From the NCBI RefSeq assembly GCF_018603905.1, contig NZ_JAHFZZ010000001.1:744001-808000 (forward strand): a stretch of 64,000 bases of DNA, read 5' to 3'. Within the stretch, counting starts at the first letter, position 1. The number at the start of each line of letters is the position of its first letter. Origin of the DNA: Nonomuraea sp. NEAU-A123. GTDB taxonomy: Bacteria; Actinomycetota; Actinomycetes; Streptosporangiales; Streptosporangiaceae. This document shows positions 16,863 to 24,200 of the stretch, piece after piece. A program made the position numbers and the translations under genes. Below the pieces are notes generated by a model that did no database searches, was not told the origin of the DNA, and saw only the letters and a program-made list of their open reading frames with translations.

Positions 16863-16885
16863 CATTCGGAACGATGTTCCGAATG
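16863..16885. promoter_or_regulatory. Perfect CATTCGGAAC-GAT-GTTCCGAATG palindrome downstream of TetR
   Basis: Two 10-bp arms (16863-16872, 16876-16885) with a 3-base centre contain the same GGAAC-N3-GTTCC core as the two sites upstream. It lies 30 bases after the TetR stop and 114 bases before the next start, so it could extend regulation to the DUF1707 gene or act as a remote site. Confidence 0.65.
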
Positions 16886-16969
16886 TTCGGCAGGTTCAGC
16901 GTCCTGATGCGCGTAGCGAGGTAGAACGGCGGCCCACTTGACGTCGTAGTAAGTCATTTGGGCTTGCGA

Positions 16970-16988
16970 TGACGCCACTATGGCGTCA
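16970..16988. promoter_or_regulatory. TGACGCCA-N3-TGGCGTCA operator upstream of the DUF1707 gene
   Basis: Perfect 8-bp arms, 3-base centre, ending 10 bases before the ATG at 16999. The same half-site recurs upstream of the DUF4097 gene at 19885. Confidence 0.65.
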
Positions 16989-16998
16989 TAGTTGTGTC

Positions 16999-17643
16999 AT
17001 GGATTCTGTGCCGCACGTCGAGCACCTCCACCGCGTCGCGCGCTCGCCCGCCGGACACGCGGCGGTAGAAGTGAGCGGTCAGCCAATGGCCCACCCCCTG
17101 GCACGGCTCCACGACGTCGATCGTGACCCGATCGTCGCGCGCGTCCAGCGGGCCTTCGCCGACGGACGCCTCGGCTTCGCCGAGATGGAAGAGCGGCTCG
17201 AAACGGCGCTTACCGCCGTGACCCAGGCCGATCTGGCGCGGGCGGTCGCCGACCTGCCCGAGCCCCCTGACGAGGTGGTCCGGCTGAAGAGCACCAACGG
17301 GCGCGTCAGACGGACGGGCGACTGGCAGGTCCCGCGCGTGCTGCGGGTCGAGTCCGAGTACGGCGGCGTGCTCCTCGACCTGTCGCGGGCCTTCATCGCG
17401 CATTCCGAGATCGAGATCGACCTCCAGCTCGCGTACGGCTCCGCCACGATCGTCCTGCCTCCCGGCGCGACGGCGAACGTCGACGGGGTGCGGACCGAAT
17501 GGGGCAGCGTGATCTGCAAGACGGCGGGTCGGCCGCGTCCAGGGACACTGCACGTCCAGGTCACCGGGAAGCTCGGCTACGGCCGGGTGAGAGTCCGCCC
17601 CGCACGCCGCCTGGCCAGGAAGGCGATCGCCACCGGATCTTGA
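16999..17643 (+). CDS. DUF1707 (SHOCT-like) domain protein
   Basis: 214 residues from the ATG following the palindrome; an alternative ATG at 17086 lacks a ribosome site. The segment RDPIVARVQRAFADGRLGFAEMEERLETALTAVTQADLARAVADLP is the DUF1707 domain (short paired helices), followed by a beta-rich region (LRVESEYGGVLLDLSRAFI, VLPPGATANVDGVRTEWGSV) resembling the LiaF/DUF4097 type of repeat strands. No transmembrane helix. Its function is unknown; a shared upstream motif links it to the DUF4097 gene 3 kb away. Confidence 0.8.
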   Translation: MDSVPHVEHLHRVARSPAGHAAVEVSGQPMAHPLARLHDVDRDPIVARVQRAFADGRLGFAEMEERLETALTAVTQADLARAVADLPEPPDEVVRLKSTNGRVRRTGDWQVPRVLRVESEYGGVLLDLSRAFIAHSEIEIDLQLAYGSATIVLPPGATANVDGVRTEWGSVICKTAGRPRPGTLHVQVTGKLGYGRVRVRPARRLARKAIATGS

Positions 17644-17674
17644 GCCCACGCACCCGGAGCATCGCTTCGACGTA

Positions 17675-18400
17675 CTAACGGTCTGTCGTCCGGCTGGCGG
17701 AGAAGAGCTGCCGCCAGTGTTCGGCTGCCTGGATCATGTCCCGGCCGACGTGCTCGAAGAACTGGCCCGCGTCGTGTAGCCGGGTGCCGGCGGGTGTGGT
17801 GGCGCCGAGGACCTCGGCTCCTTTGCGGGCGAACTCGGCGAGCGCGGCGTTCTGCCGGGCACTGGCCAGCCAGGCTCGGAACCAGACGTCGGCGTCGATG
17901 ATGTAGCGGTCGCGCCGCCGGCGCGGGTCGCGTTCGCGCCGGATCAGCTCCTGCTGTTCGAGTTCGCCGATGGCCTTGGAGATGGACGCCGGGCTGACCT
18001 GGAGGCGCTGGACGAGTTCGGCGGCGGTGAGGCTGCCGCTGTCGGTGGTGTACAGGCAGGTGAGCACCCGGGCGGTCATGCGTGGCAGCCCTGTCTGGAT
18101 CATCAGTACGGTGAACTGTTCCTCCAGCTCGTGGACCGCTTCCGGGTCTCGCCCGTCTGCCTCGCCGGCGACCCGTGGCCCCGGGGCCGGGGTTTGCCTG
18201 CGCCGGCGGGCACGGCTTTCCGTCGCCTGGTGTGCCCGGTCGGGCTGGTAGCCGCCGGCGCCACCATTGCGGGTCACCTCCCGGGTGACGGTCGAGGTCG
18301 GCCGTTCCAGGCGCTTGGCGATCTCGGTGTAGGTGAGTCCTTCGGCCAACCCCTCGGCGATGTGGCGGCGGTCCTGATAGGTGAGCCTGCCTCCCGGCAT
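17675..18400 (-). CDS. Fusion regulator: IS30-type HTH_38 domain plus GbsR/MarR-type winged helix
   Basis: 241 residues. Residues 1-55 (GRLTYQDRRHIAEGLAEGLTYTEIAKRLERP, then STVTREVTRNGG and YQPDRAH) match the DNA-binding domain at the start of IS30 transposases. The rest is a winged helix (MTARVLTCLYTTDSGSLTAAELVQRLQVSPASISKAIGELEQQELIRRERDP) of the MarR/GbsR kind with a C-terminal helix. There is no transposase catalytic domain, so this is a regulator, not an insertion sequence. It is divergent from a secreted hydrolase gene with TTGCAACA repeats between them. Confidence 0.82.
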   Translation of the reverse strand: MPGGRLTYQDRRHIAEGLAEGLTYTEIAKRLERPTSTVTREVTRNGGAGGYQPDRAHQATESRARRRRQTPAPGPRVAGEADGRDPEAVHELEEQFTVLMIQTGLPRMTARVLTCLYTTDSGSLTAAELVQRLQVSPASISKAIGELEQQELIRRERDPRRRRDRYIIDADVWFRAWLASARQNAALAEFARKGAEVLGATTPAGTRLHDAGQFFEHVGRDMIQAAEHWRQLFSASRTTDR

Positions 18401-18469
18401 CGGTGGTCGCCTCCTGTTGCTGTGTCATCCCCAGTGCGTTCGACAGTATTGCGTTCGCGGGCACTTCAT

Positions 18470-18520
18470 TGCAACATCTGTCCATCGGATGTTGCATTCG
18501 GCTTCATGTTCATTGCAACA
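18470..18520. promoter_or_regulatory. TGCAACATC inverted repeat plus third half-site
   Basis: TGCAACATC (18470-18478) and GATGTTGCA (18488-18496) form a perfect 9-bp inverted repeat with a 9-base spacer; TTGCAACA recurs at 18513-18520. It lies between the HTH_38-MarR regulator and the hydrolase gene in an unusually A/T-rich stretch, so it is a likely operator for that regulator. Confidence 0.65.
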
Positions 18521-18566
18521 AGCGATGCATTTACCTGCATAAATAGAAGTAGTGTCGTAATCTGCG

Positions 18567-18595
18567 TTGACAGTTTTGTGAAGGCAAAGTAGCTT
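18567..18595 (+). promoter_or_regulatory. Candidate promoter of the secreted hydrolase gene
   Basis: TTGACA (18567-18572), 17-base spacer, TAGCTT (18590-18595). Start of transcription would fall near 18602, giving a leader of about 34 bases before the ATG at 18636. Confidence 0.5.
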
Positions 18596-18635
18596 TTGTC
18601 GTGCGCTGAACACGTACTATCGCAAAGGAATCGAC

Positions 18636-19793
18636 ATGACCAGATCCCTCCCTGCCGCGGCAAGGCTGCTCATCGCCGCGGTGACGGTGGCGGGGGCCAC
18701 CATGGCGGCCCCCGCGGCATTCGCGTCCGGCCATGCCGGGGTCCAGCGGGCGCTCGACGACGCCGTGGCCAAGGGCGGTGCTCCCGGCATCGTCGCCGAG
18801 GTCCGCGACGGCCACCGGAAGTGGTTCGGCTCGGCGGGCGCGGCCGACACCAAGACCGGCCGCAAGCGCCAGCAGCAGGAGCGGTTCCGGATCGGCAGCG
18901 CCACCAAGGCGTTCACGGCCGCCGTGGTCCTGCAACTGGCGGCCGAACGCAAGCTGAGCCTGGACGACACGGTGGACAAGTGGCTGCCCGGCCTGGTCGA
19001 GGGCAACGGCTACGACGGCAGCAAGATCACCATTCGGCGGCTGCTCAACCACACCAGCGGGATCTTCAACTACGGCAACGACAAGGACTTCTTCGCCAAG
19101 GGCGTGGGCGCCGCGTGGTTCAAGCACCGCTACGACACGTACACCCCCGAGGAGCTGGTGCGGATCGGCCTGGCCAACCCGCCCTACTTCCAGCCGGGCG
19201 GGGGCTTCGGCTACTCCAACACCAACTACTTCCTGGCCGCCATGATCGTCGAACGGGCGACCGGCAGGACGTACGCCGAAGAGCTTTCGCGACTGATCTT
19301 CCGCCCGCTGGGGTTGACCGGGACGTACCTGCCGGGTGGCGAGGCGAAGATCCGCGGGGTGCATCCCGTGCACTACTCCACGCTGTTCTCCCAGGACGCC
19401 GACCCCAAGATCTACGACGCGACCGAGATGGACCAGTCCTTCGCCTGGTCGGCCGGCGGCATCGTCTCGACTACCGGGGATCTCGGCCGGTTCTTCGGCG
19501 CGCTGCTGGGCGGACGCCTGCTGCCGACCGCGCAGCAGCGGGAGATGTTCACCATGGTCACGACCCAGAACTGGATCCCCGGCACCACATACGGCCTCGG
19601 CGTCTTCGCTCAGAAGCTGCCGTGCGGCGTCACGGTCTGGGGCAACGCCGGCGCCACCTACGGGTCGTGGGCGTACGCCATGGGCACCCGCGACGGCAAG
19701 CACATGGTCGTCAGCCAGGTCAACGGCGACTGGAGCGGCCTCGGCGTCTTCAGTGACGTACTCGCGGCGGAGTTCTGCCCGGCCGAGTCCTGA
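18636..19793 (+). CDS. Secreted serine hydrolase of the beta-lactamase / DD-peptidase fold
   Basis: 385 residues, AAAGGAA ribosome site. A signal peptide ends near residue 31 (AAPAAFASG). Active-site motifs of the class C/DD-peptidase group are present: SATK at 88-91, YSN at 193-195, and WGNAGATYGS near 340 in place of the KTG/HxG box. Likely an esterase or D,D-carboxypeptidase-type enzyme rather than a drug-resistance beta-lactamase. Divergent from the HTH_38-MarR regulator, its probable controller. Confidence 0.88.
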   Translation: MTRSLPAAARLLIAAVTVAGATMAAPAAFASGHAGVQRALDDAVAKGGAPGIVAEVRDGHRKWFGSAGAADTKTGRKRQQQERFRIGSATKAFTAAVVLQLAAERKLSLDDTVDKWLPGLVEGNGYDGSKITIRRLLNHTSGIFNYGNDKDFFAKGVGAAWFKHRYDTYTPEELVRIGLANPPYFQPGGGFGYSNTNYFLAAMIVERATGRTYAEELSRLIFRPLGLTGTYLPGGEAKIRGVHPVHYSTLFSQDADPKIYDATEMDQSFAWSAGGIVSTTGDLGRFFGALLGGRLLPTAQQREMFTMVTTQNWIPGTTYGLGVFAQKLPCGVTVWGNAGATYGSWAYAMGTRDGKHMVVSQVNGDWSGLGVFSDVLAAEFCPAES

Positions 19794-19814
19794 CAAGCCG
19801 CCTGCTCTGCGCCA

Positions 19815-19885
19815 TGACGCCAATGTGACATCATCGATGGCGCGATAACTTGTCATGGCGTCGAAATAGCGTCAGAATGGCGTCA
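19815..19885. promoter_or_regulatory. Repeated TGGCGTC half-sites upstream of the DUF4097 gene
   Basis: TGACGCCA (19815-19822) is followed by TGGCGTC (19856-19862), a degenerate AGCGTCA (about 19868-19874) and TGGCGTCA (19878-19885), the last merging with the ATG of the gene. The same half-site forms a palindrome upstream of the DUF1707 gene. Confidence 0.6.
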
Positions 19886-20784
19886 TGGAACTTCATCCCG
19901 CGTTCGACACCCCTGAGCCGATCTCGGTCAGGATCGACCTGCCCGGCGGCGACGTGCGGATCATCGCGAGCGACCGCACGGAAACGGTGGTCCAGGTGCG
20001 GCACGACGATGACGACGAGGAGGCCGCGATCCAGGTCGGGTACGAGCGCGGCAACCTGGTCGTCACGAGCGCGAGCCTTCAGGGCTTGGAGCCGCCCTGC
20101 CCCCGCGGTGACAACCTGATCGTCGAGGTCGTGAAACAGCTGAGCCGGGGCCTGCTGGTCGGCGGCTGCGAATCGGTGCAGGTGACGATCGAGCTGCCGT
20201 CGGGTTCGCACGTGCACGGCCAGACGATGGGGGGCGGCTTCCACTGCTCGGGCAGGCTCGGCGAGTGCCGGCTCCGTACCGACTACGGCGACATCCGGCT
20301 CGACCAGGCCGGCCCGGTGGACTTGACCAGCGACAGCGGCGAGATCGCCGTGGAACGCGTTACCGGCCACGCCGAGATCACCAGCGCGTCGGGCGAGATC
20401 ACGGTCCACGAGATCGACGGCACCGCGTCGATCAGGAACGACGATGGCGAGAGCCACATCCGCGACATCACCGGCGACCTCCGGCTGATCAGCGACAGCG
20501 GCGACCTGACCGTCGACCGCGCCCACGGCGCGGTCGAGGCCAAGTCCGTGCACGGCAGCGTGCGGATCGGCGAGGTCACCCGCGGTTCGGTCGTGCTGGC
20601 CAGCCAGTCCGGCGACATCGAGGTCGGCATCAAGCGGGGCACCGCCGCGTGGCTCGACGTGAGTACGGCCAACGGCAGCTTGCGCAACTCCCTCGATCCG
20701 CACGACAACGCGGAGGGGTCCGACGAGGTCGTCGAAGTACGCGCCCGCAGCCAGGACGGCGACATCGTGATCAGACGCGCCTGA
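19885..20784 (+). CDS. DUF4097 (adhesin-like beta-helix) protein
   Basis: 299 residues without signal peptide or transmembrane helix. Repeating strands such as GEIAVERVTGHAEITSASGEI and DLRLISDSGDLTVDRAHGAVEAKSVHGSVRIGEV follow the DUF4097 pattern of a small beta-solenoid. Proteins of this family are often encoded with PadR or sensor systems and sense envelope stress; here no such gene is adjacent. The ATG overlaps a TGGCGTCA half-site, suggesting tight repression or a leaderless message. Convergent with the next gene, 7 bases apart. Confidence 0.82.
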   Translation: MELHPAFDTPEPISVRIDLPGGDVRIIASDRTETVVQVRHDDDDEEAAIQVGYERGNLVVTSASLQGLEPPCPRGDNLIVEVVKQLSRGLLVGGCESVQVTIELPSGSHVHGQTMGGGFHCSGRLGECRLRTDYGDIRLDQAGPVDLTSDSGEIAVERVTGHAEITSASGEITVHEIDGTASIRNDDGESHIRDITGDLRLISDSGDLTVDRAHGAVEAKSVHGSVRIGEVTRGSVVLASQSGDIEVGIKRGTAAWLDVSTANGSLRNSLDPHDNAEGSDEVVEVRARSQDGDIVIRRA

Positions 20785-20791
20785 CCCCAGG

Positions 20792-22405
20792 TCACTCGTC
20801 GTAGAAGATGATGACCCGGGGCACGTGCTCCAGATCTTCGACCAGCCGGCCCGGCCCCCGGCGTCCGGTCGCCACGGTACGGCCGGTCCGCGGGTCGACG
20901 ACGCGGTAGCCGATCGGCACCCCCTCCTCGCGCGCCAGGCGCAGGAGGCCGCCGTTCTCCAGGTAGACCACATGCAGGCGGCCCGGCACGCGCAGCCCCC
21001 TGGGGCTGAGGAACGTCTCCCAGTCCGGCTCCATGTCGGTGGTTGGCAGGCCGTCGAGGATCTTGGACAGCAGCCCGACGTAGGTGGAGCCCTCGAAGCC
21101 GAGGGAGTCGCACCATCCGCCGGAGGAGGCCACGAAGTAGGGCGAGTGTCCGGGCTCGTCGGCGTGCAGCTTCCATTGCCAGATGTTCGCCGCGCCGTAG
21201 ACGACGCCCATGGTGCCGCCGGCGCACAGGTTGCTCCACGCTTCGTGCCCCTGCCACCAGCCCGCGGCGTTGTCGTCGGTGCGGGTGCGCTCGTACGTGG
21301 GCTCGCCGTTGGCGACGGCCTTGACCGGGGTGTTGCGCCACGCGTCGGCGACCCGCTCCGGGACGTGCTCGCCGCCGTGGCCGGTCTGGCACCACTGGAA
21401 GTCCAGCCACTCGGCGTCCTGCCAGGCGCGGTTGTCGCTGTACGGGCGGTAGTGGATCCCGGTCGGCTGCGCGTAGCAGTCCCACTCGTGGACCTCGGCG
21501 CCGCCGGCCGGGATCTGCGGTTCGCGGCCGGAGCCGTCGGCGCCGACCAGGTAGATCACCGGTCGGGCCCCGTAGCGGGCGACGAGGTAGCGGCAGTAGC
21601 GGGCGTACTCCTCCGGGGGTACGACGGTGCCGGCCACGCCGAGTCCCTTCCAGCCGAACCCCTGGAAGACCGGCTGCAGCACGGGCACGATCTCGTGCTC
21701 GGCGAGGATGTCGAGCAGCCGGTCCAGATACTGGAAGTAGGCGGGGTTGAGCTCGTTGAGGTGGCCGGTGGGCAGGTCCTCGAAGCCGACGTCGAAGCCC
21801 TCGTCGGCCTGCCGGTCGCGCGGGCCGGTGGCGCGCATGTCGGGCTGGACGGACATGAGCAGCACCGCGTTGAAGCCCTTGGCGTGGCGGTCGGCGGCAT
21901 AGACGCGGACCTGCTCCTCGGTCGCCCGCCAGGGCAGCGCCCAGGCGGTGTCGGCCACGAGGATGGCCGGGGTACCGTCGCGGTGGACGAGGCTGCGCCC
22001 GCCCGGTGACATGGTCCAGAAGCCGTGCCGCAGGAATCGGTGTCCACCTGGCCCCGCGTCCGTGACCTGGCCCGCGTCTGCGACCTGGCCCGCACCTGAG
22101 ACCTGGCCCGTATCCACGATCTCGCTCGTGACGTCGATCACGCCGTTGATGCCGCGCAACCCCGGGTCGTCAATCGAGGCGTGGGTGGTCCAGCGCCACC
22201 TGCCATGTGCCAGGGGAGAGCTGAACCGGATCCGCCAGGTACGGCCACCGTCATAGAACGCCGGCCTGCGCAGGACACGCCCGTCGTCGTGGGTGAAGTC
22301 GGCCCAGACGTCCACCGTGGCGTAGGCGTCGGGGATGTCGGAGGAGGCGGTGAGCGTGATCTCGGCCTCGCGCCAGGCGCCGCGAATGTGGATGAAGTCT
22401 CCCAT
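20792..22405 (-). CDS. DUF4038/DUF5060 glycoside hydrolase-like protein (apiosidase-type TIM barrel)
   Basis: About 537 residues from the ATG at 22405; the open frame continues upstream over the divergent ligase gene but that part is antisense reading. An N-terminal beta-sandwich (WREAEITLTASSDIPDAYATVDVWADFTHDDG, DUF5060-like) precedes a DUF4038 barrel (ILVADTAWALPWRATEEQVRVYAADRHAKGFNAVLLMSVQPD, GFGWKGLGVAGTVVPPEEYARYCRYLVARYGARPVIYLVGADG). Relatives include GH140 apiosidases. No signal peptide is visible, so it may be cytoplasmic or start elsewhere. A 3-copy 18-base repeat sits in the linker. Confidence 0.78.
   Translation of the reverse strand: MGDFIHIRGAWREAEITLTASSDIPDAYATVDVWADFTHDDGRVLRRPAFYDGGRTWRIRFSSPLAHGRWRWTTHASIDDPGLRGINGVIDVTSEIVDTGQVSGAGQVADAGQVTDAGPGGHRFLRHGFWTMSPGGRSLVHRDGTPAILVADTAWALPWRATEEQVRVYAADRHAKGFNAVLLMSVQPDMRATGPRDRQADEGFDVGFEDLPTGHLNELNPAYFQYLDRLLDILAEHEIVPVLQPVFQGFGWKGLGVAGTVVPPEEYARYCRYLVARYGARPVIYLVGADGSGREPQIPAGGAEVHEWDCYAQPTGIHYRPYSDNRAWQDAEWLDFQWCQTGHGGEHVPERVADAWRNTPVKAVANGEPTYERTRTDDNAAGWWQGHEAWSNLCAGGTMGVVYGAANIWQWKLHADEPGHSPYFVASSGGWCDSLGFEGSTYVGLLSKILDGLPTTDMEPDWETFLSPRGLRVPGRLHVVYLENGGLLRLAREEGVPIGYRVVDPRTGRTVATGRRGPGRLVEDLEHVPRVIIFYDE
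22059..22112. repeat. Three tandem 18-base units in the DUF4038 gene linker
   Basis: Units at 22059-22076, 22077-22094 and 22095-22112 share GACCTGGCCCG and encode a GQVxDA repeat between the beta-sandwich and the barrel; a degenerate fourth unit precedes them. Confidence 0.75.
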
Positions 22406-22526
22406 CAGCGGACGACCCTCTGCGGTCTGTGCGATGAGGTATAAGACATCCTCATATGGTGCGGGAATGGCCGGGCGTCCCTCCATCCGGGGTCCGGTGG
22501 GTGGACCGTGCCGATCGGGGGAGAAC

Positions 22527-24110
22527 ATGGACAGTCGTGGTGCGGACGATGTCACGGCCTTGCCCGAGACGATGCTCGACGTGCTGGAACGCCGCGCGAC
22601 CGTCGCGCCGGAGGCGGAGCTCGTCCGGTTCGAGGACGGCGTGTCGCTGCGGGTGGGGGAGTGCCACGAGCGGGCGATTGCCGTGGCGCGAGGATTGGCG
22701 GGCCTGGTGTCGCCCGGAGACCGGGTCCTCACGTGCCTGCGTCCCGGCCCGCGACTCATCGAGGTGCTCTTCGCCCTGGCCAGACTCGGCGCCGTGGAAG
22801 TACCCCTGGCCCTGGACACACGCCTTACCGCCGCCGAGCAACTCACCGCCGCCACCGGAGCACGGGTCCTCATCACCGGCACCGACGCCATACACGACAA
22901 CCCCGACCTGCTCACCCTGGCCACGCGGATGGACCACGTCGTGCTCGCCACCGAGCGGGAAAAGACCGAGGTCCCCGGTTCGGTTGATCTGGACGACCTG
23001 GTCGCCTCACCCGGCCGGCTCCCATCGTGGCGGCCGGGGCCGGCGGATCCGGCCGTCGTCATGGCGACCTCCGGCACCACCGGCCGGGCCAAGGCGGCGC
23101 TGCTGCCGCACTTCGCGGGCGTCCGGCATGCTCGCCGGGTGGTGCGCACCATGGACTACGGGCCGCACGACGTGCTGTACAACGTCTTCCCCTGGAACCA
23201 CATCAACGTCAGACACGCCGGCCTGCTGCCCGCACTGATCACCGGCGCCACCCTCGTGGCCCACCCCCGCTTCTCCGCCTCCCGCTTCTGGGACACCTGC
23301 CGGCGCGAACGCATCACCGCCTTCAACTTCATGGGCGCCATCGCCGCCATCCTCGAACGCACCTCCGCCACCGACACCGACCACCAAGTACGCCGCGCCT
23401 ACGGAGGACCGGCACCCGAAGCCCTATCGAGGCGCTTCCTGGACCGGTTCGGCGTCCTCCTGCTGGAGGCCTACGCCTGCACCGAACTCGGCGACGTGGC
23501 CGCCAGCACACCCACCACCCGCCGACCCGGCTCAGCCGGACGACCCGTCCCGGAATACGAAGTAGTGATCACAGACGACCACGGCCACCCCCTGCCAGCA
23601 GGACAGATCGGACAGATCACCGCCAGACCCCGAGCACAATCGATCACCTTCACCAGCTACGCCGGCGACGACGCCGCCACCGGAAAGGTCCTGCGGGACG
23701 GATGGTTCACCACCGGAGACCGCGGCCGACTCGACGACGACGGCTACCTCTACTTCGCCGGCCGCCGCACCGACGTCATCAGACGACGCGGCGAGAACAT
23801 CCCCACCTGGGACGTGGAGCAAGCGGTCGCCGCCATGCCCGGCGTCCTAGACGCGGCCGCAGTGGGCGTGCCCTCAGAACTGACCGAAGAAGAAGTACTG
23901 GTAGCGGTAAGCGCGGCACCCGGAACCACCCTCACCGCACCACAGGTACACGCCTGGTGCCTCGACCGACTCCCACGCCACGCCGTCCCCCGATACATCC
24001 GCATACTCAACGACCTGCCACGAAACACCTCTACAAAAGTGGTCAAGGGCGAGCTACGCGGCCAAGGAGTGCCGCCGGACGCATGGGACGCCACCGCATC
24101 GATCAGCTGA
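22527..24110 (+). CDS. Acyl-CoA ligase, AMP-forming (CaiC-like)
   Basis: 527 residues, GGGGGAG site before the ATG. It activates a carboxylic acid to its CoA ester using ATP. Motifs: MATSGTTGRAKAALLPH (ATP loop) near 175-190, YACTELGD near 318, WFTTGDRGRLDDDGYLYFAGRRTD near 395-420, and the C-terminal STKVVKGEL with the catalytic Lys. The middle (FPWNHINVRHAGLLPALITGA) is closest to carnitine/crotonobetainyl-CoA ligases. It heads a set with a CaiB-type CoA transferase and an enoyl-CoA hydratase, so these probably form and process an acyl-CoA, perhaps feeding or draining the neighbouring ring-cleavage pathway. Confidence 0.87.
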   Translation: MDSRGADDVTALPETMLDVLERRATVAPEAELVRFEDGVSLRVGECHERAIAVARGLAGLVSPGDRVLTCLRPGPRLIEVLFALARLGAVEVPLALDTRLTAAEQLTAATGARVLITGTDAIHDNPDLLTLATRMDHVVLATEREKTEVPGSVDLDDLVASPGRLPSWRPGPADPAVVMATSGTTGRAKAALLPHFAGVRHARRVVRTMDYGPHDVLYNVFPWNHINVRHAGLLPALITGATLVAHPRFSASRFWDTCRRERITAFNFMGAIAAILERTSATDTDHQVRRAYGGPAPEALSRRFLDRFGVLLLEAYACTELGDVAASTPTTRRPGSAGRPVPEYEVVITDDHGHPLPAGQIGQITARPRAQSITFTSYAGDDAATGKVLRDGWFTTGDRGRLDDDGYLYFAGRRTDVIRRRGENIPTWDVEQAVAAMPGVLDAAAVGVPSELTEEEVLVAVSAAPGTTLTAPQVHAWCLDRLPRHAVPRYIRILNDLPRNTSTKVVKGELRGQGVPPDAWDATASIS

Positions 24111-24200
24111 CCACGCGGACCGCTGGACAGACCGGGAGGGTCGCGCCCCGGCGATCCCGCGCTCTACGTTCGAGCCTTCTGCACATGGGAGGAGACCGGC

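Noticed and set aside
17675..18400. IS30-family insertion sequence
   Set aside because: Only the HTH_38 domain is present; there is no DDE catalytic domain and no terminal repeats.
22059..22112. CRISPR-like array from 18-base units
   Set aside because: Contiguous units without spacers inside a coding frame; it is a protein linker repeat.
22406..23152. N-terminal extension of the DUF4038 gene
   Set aside because: It runs antisense to the ligase gene, lacks domain content, and a good start with DUF5060-like sequence lies at 22405.
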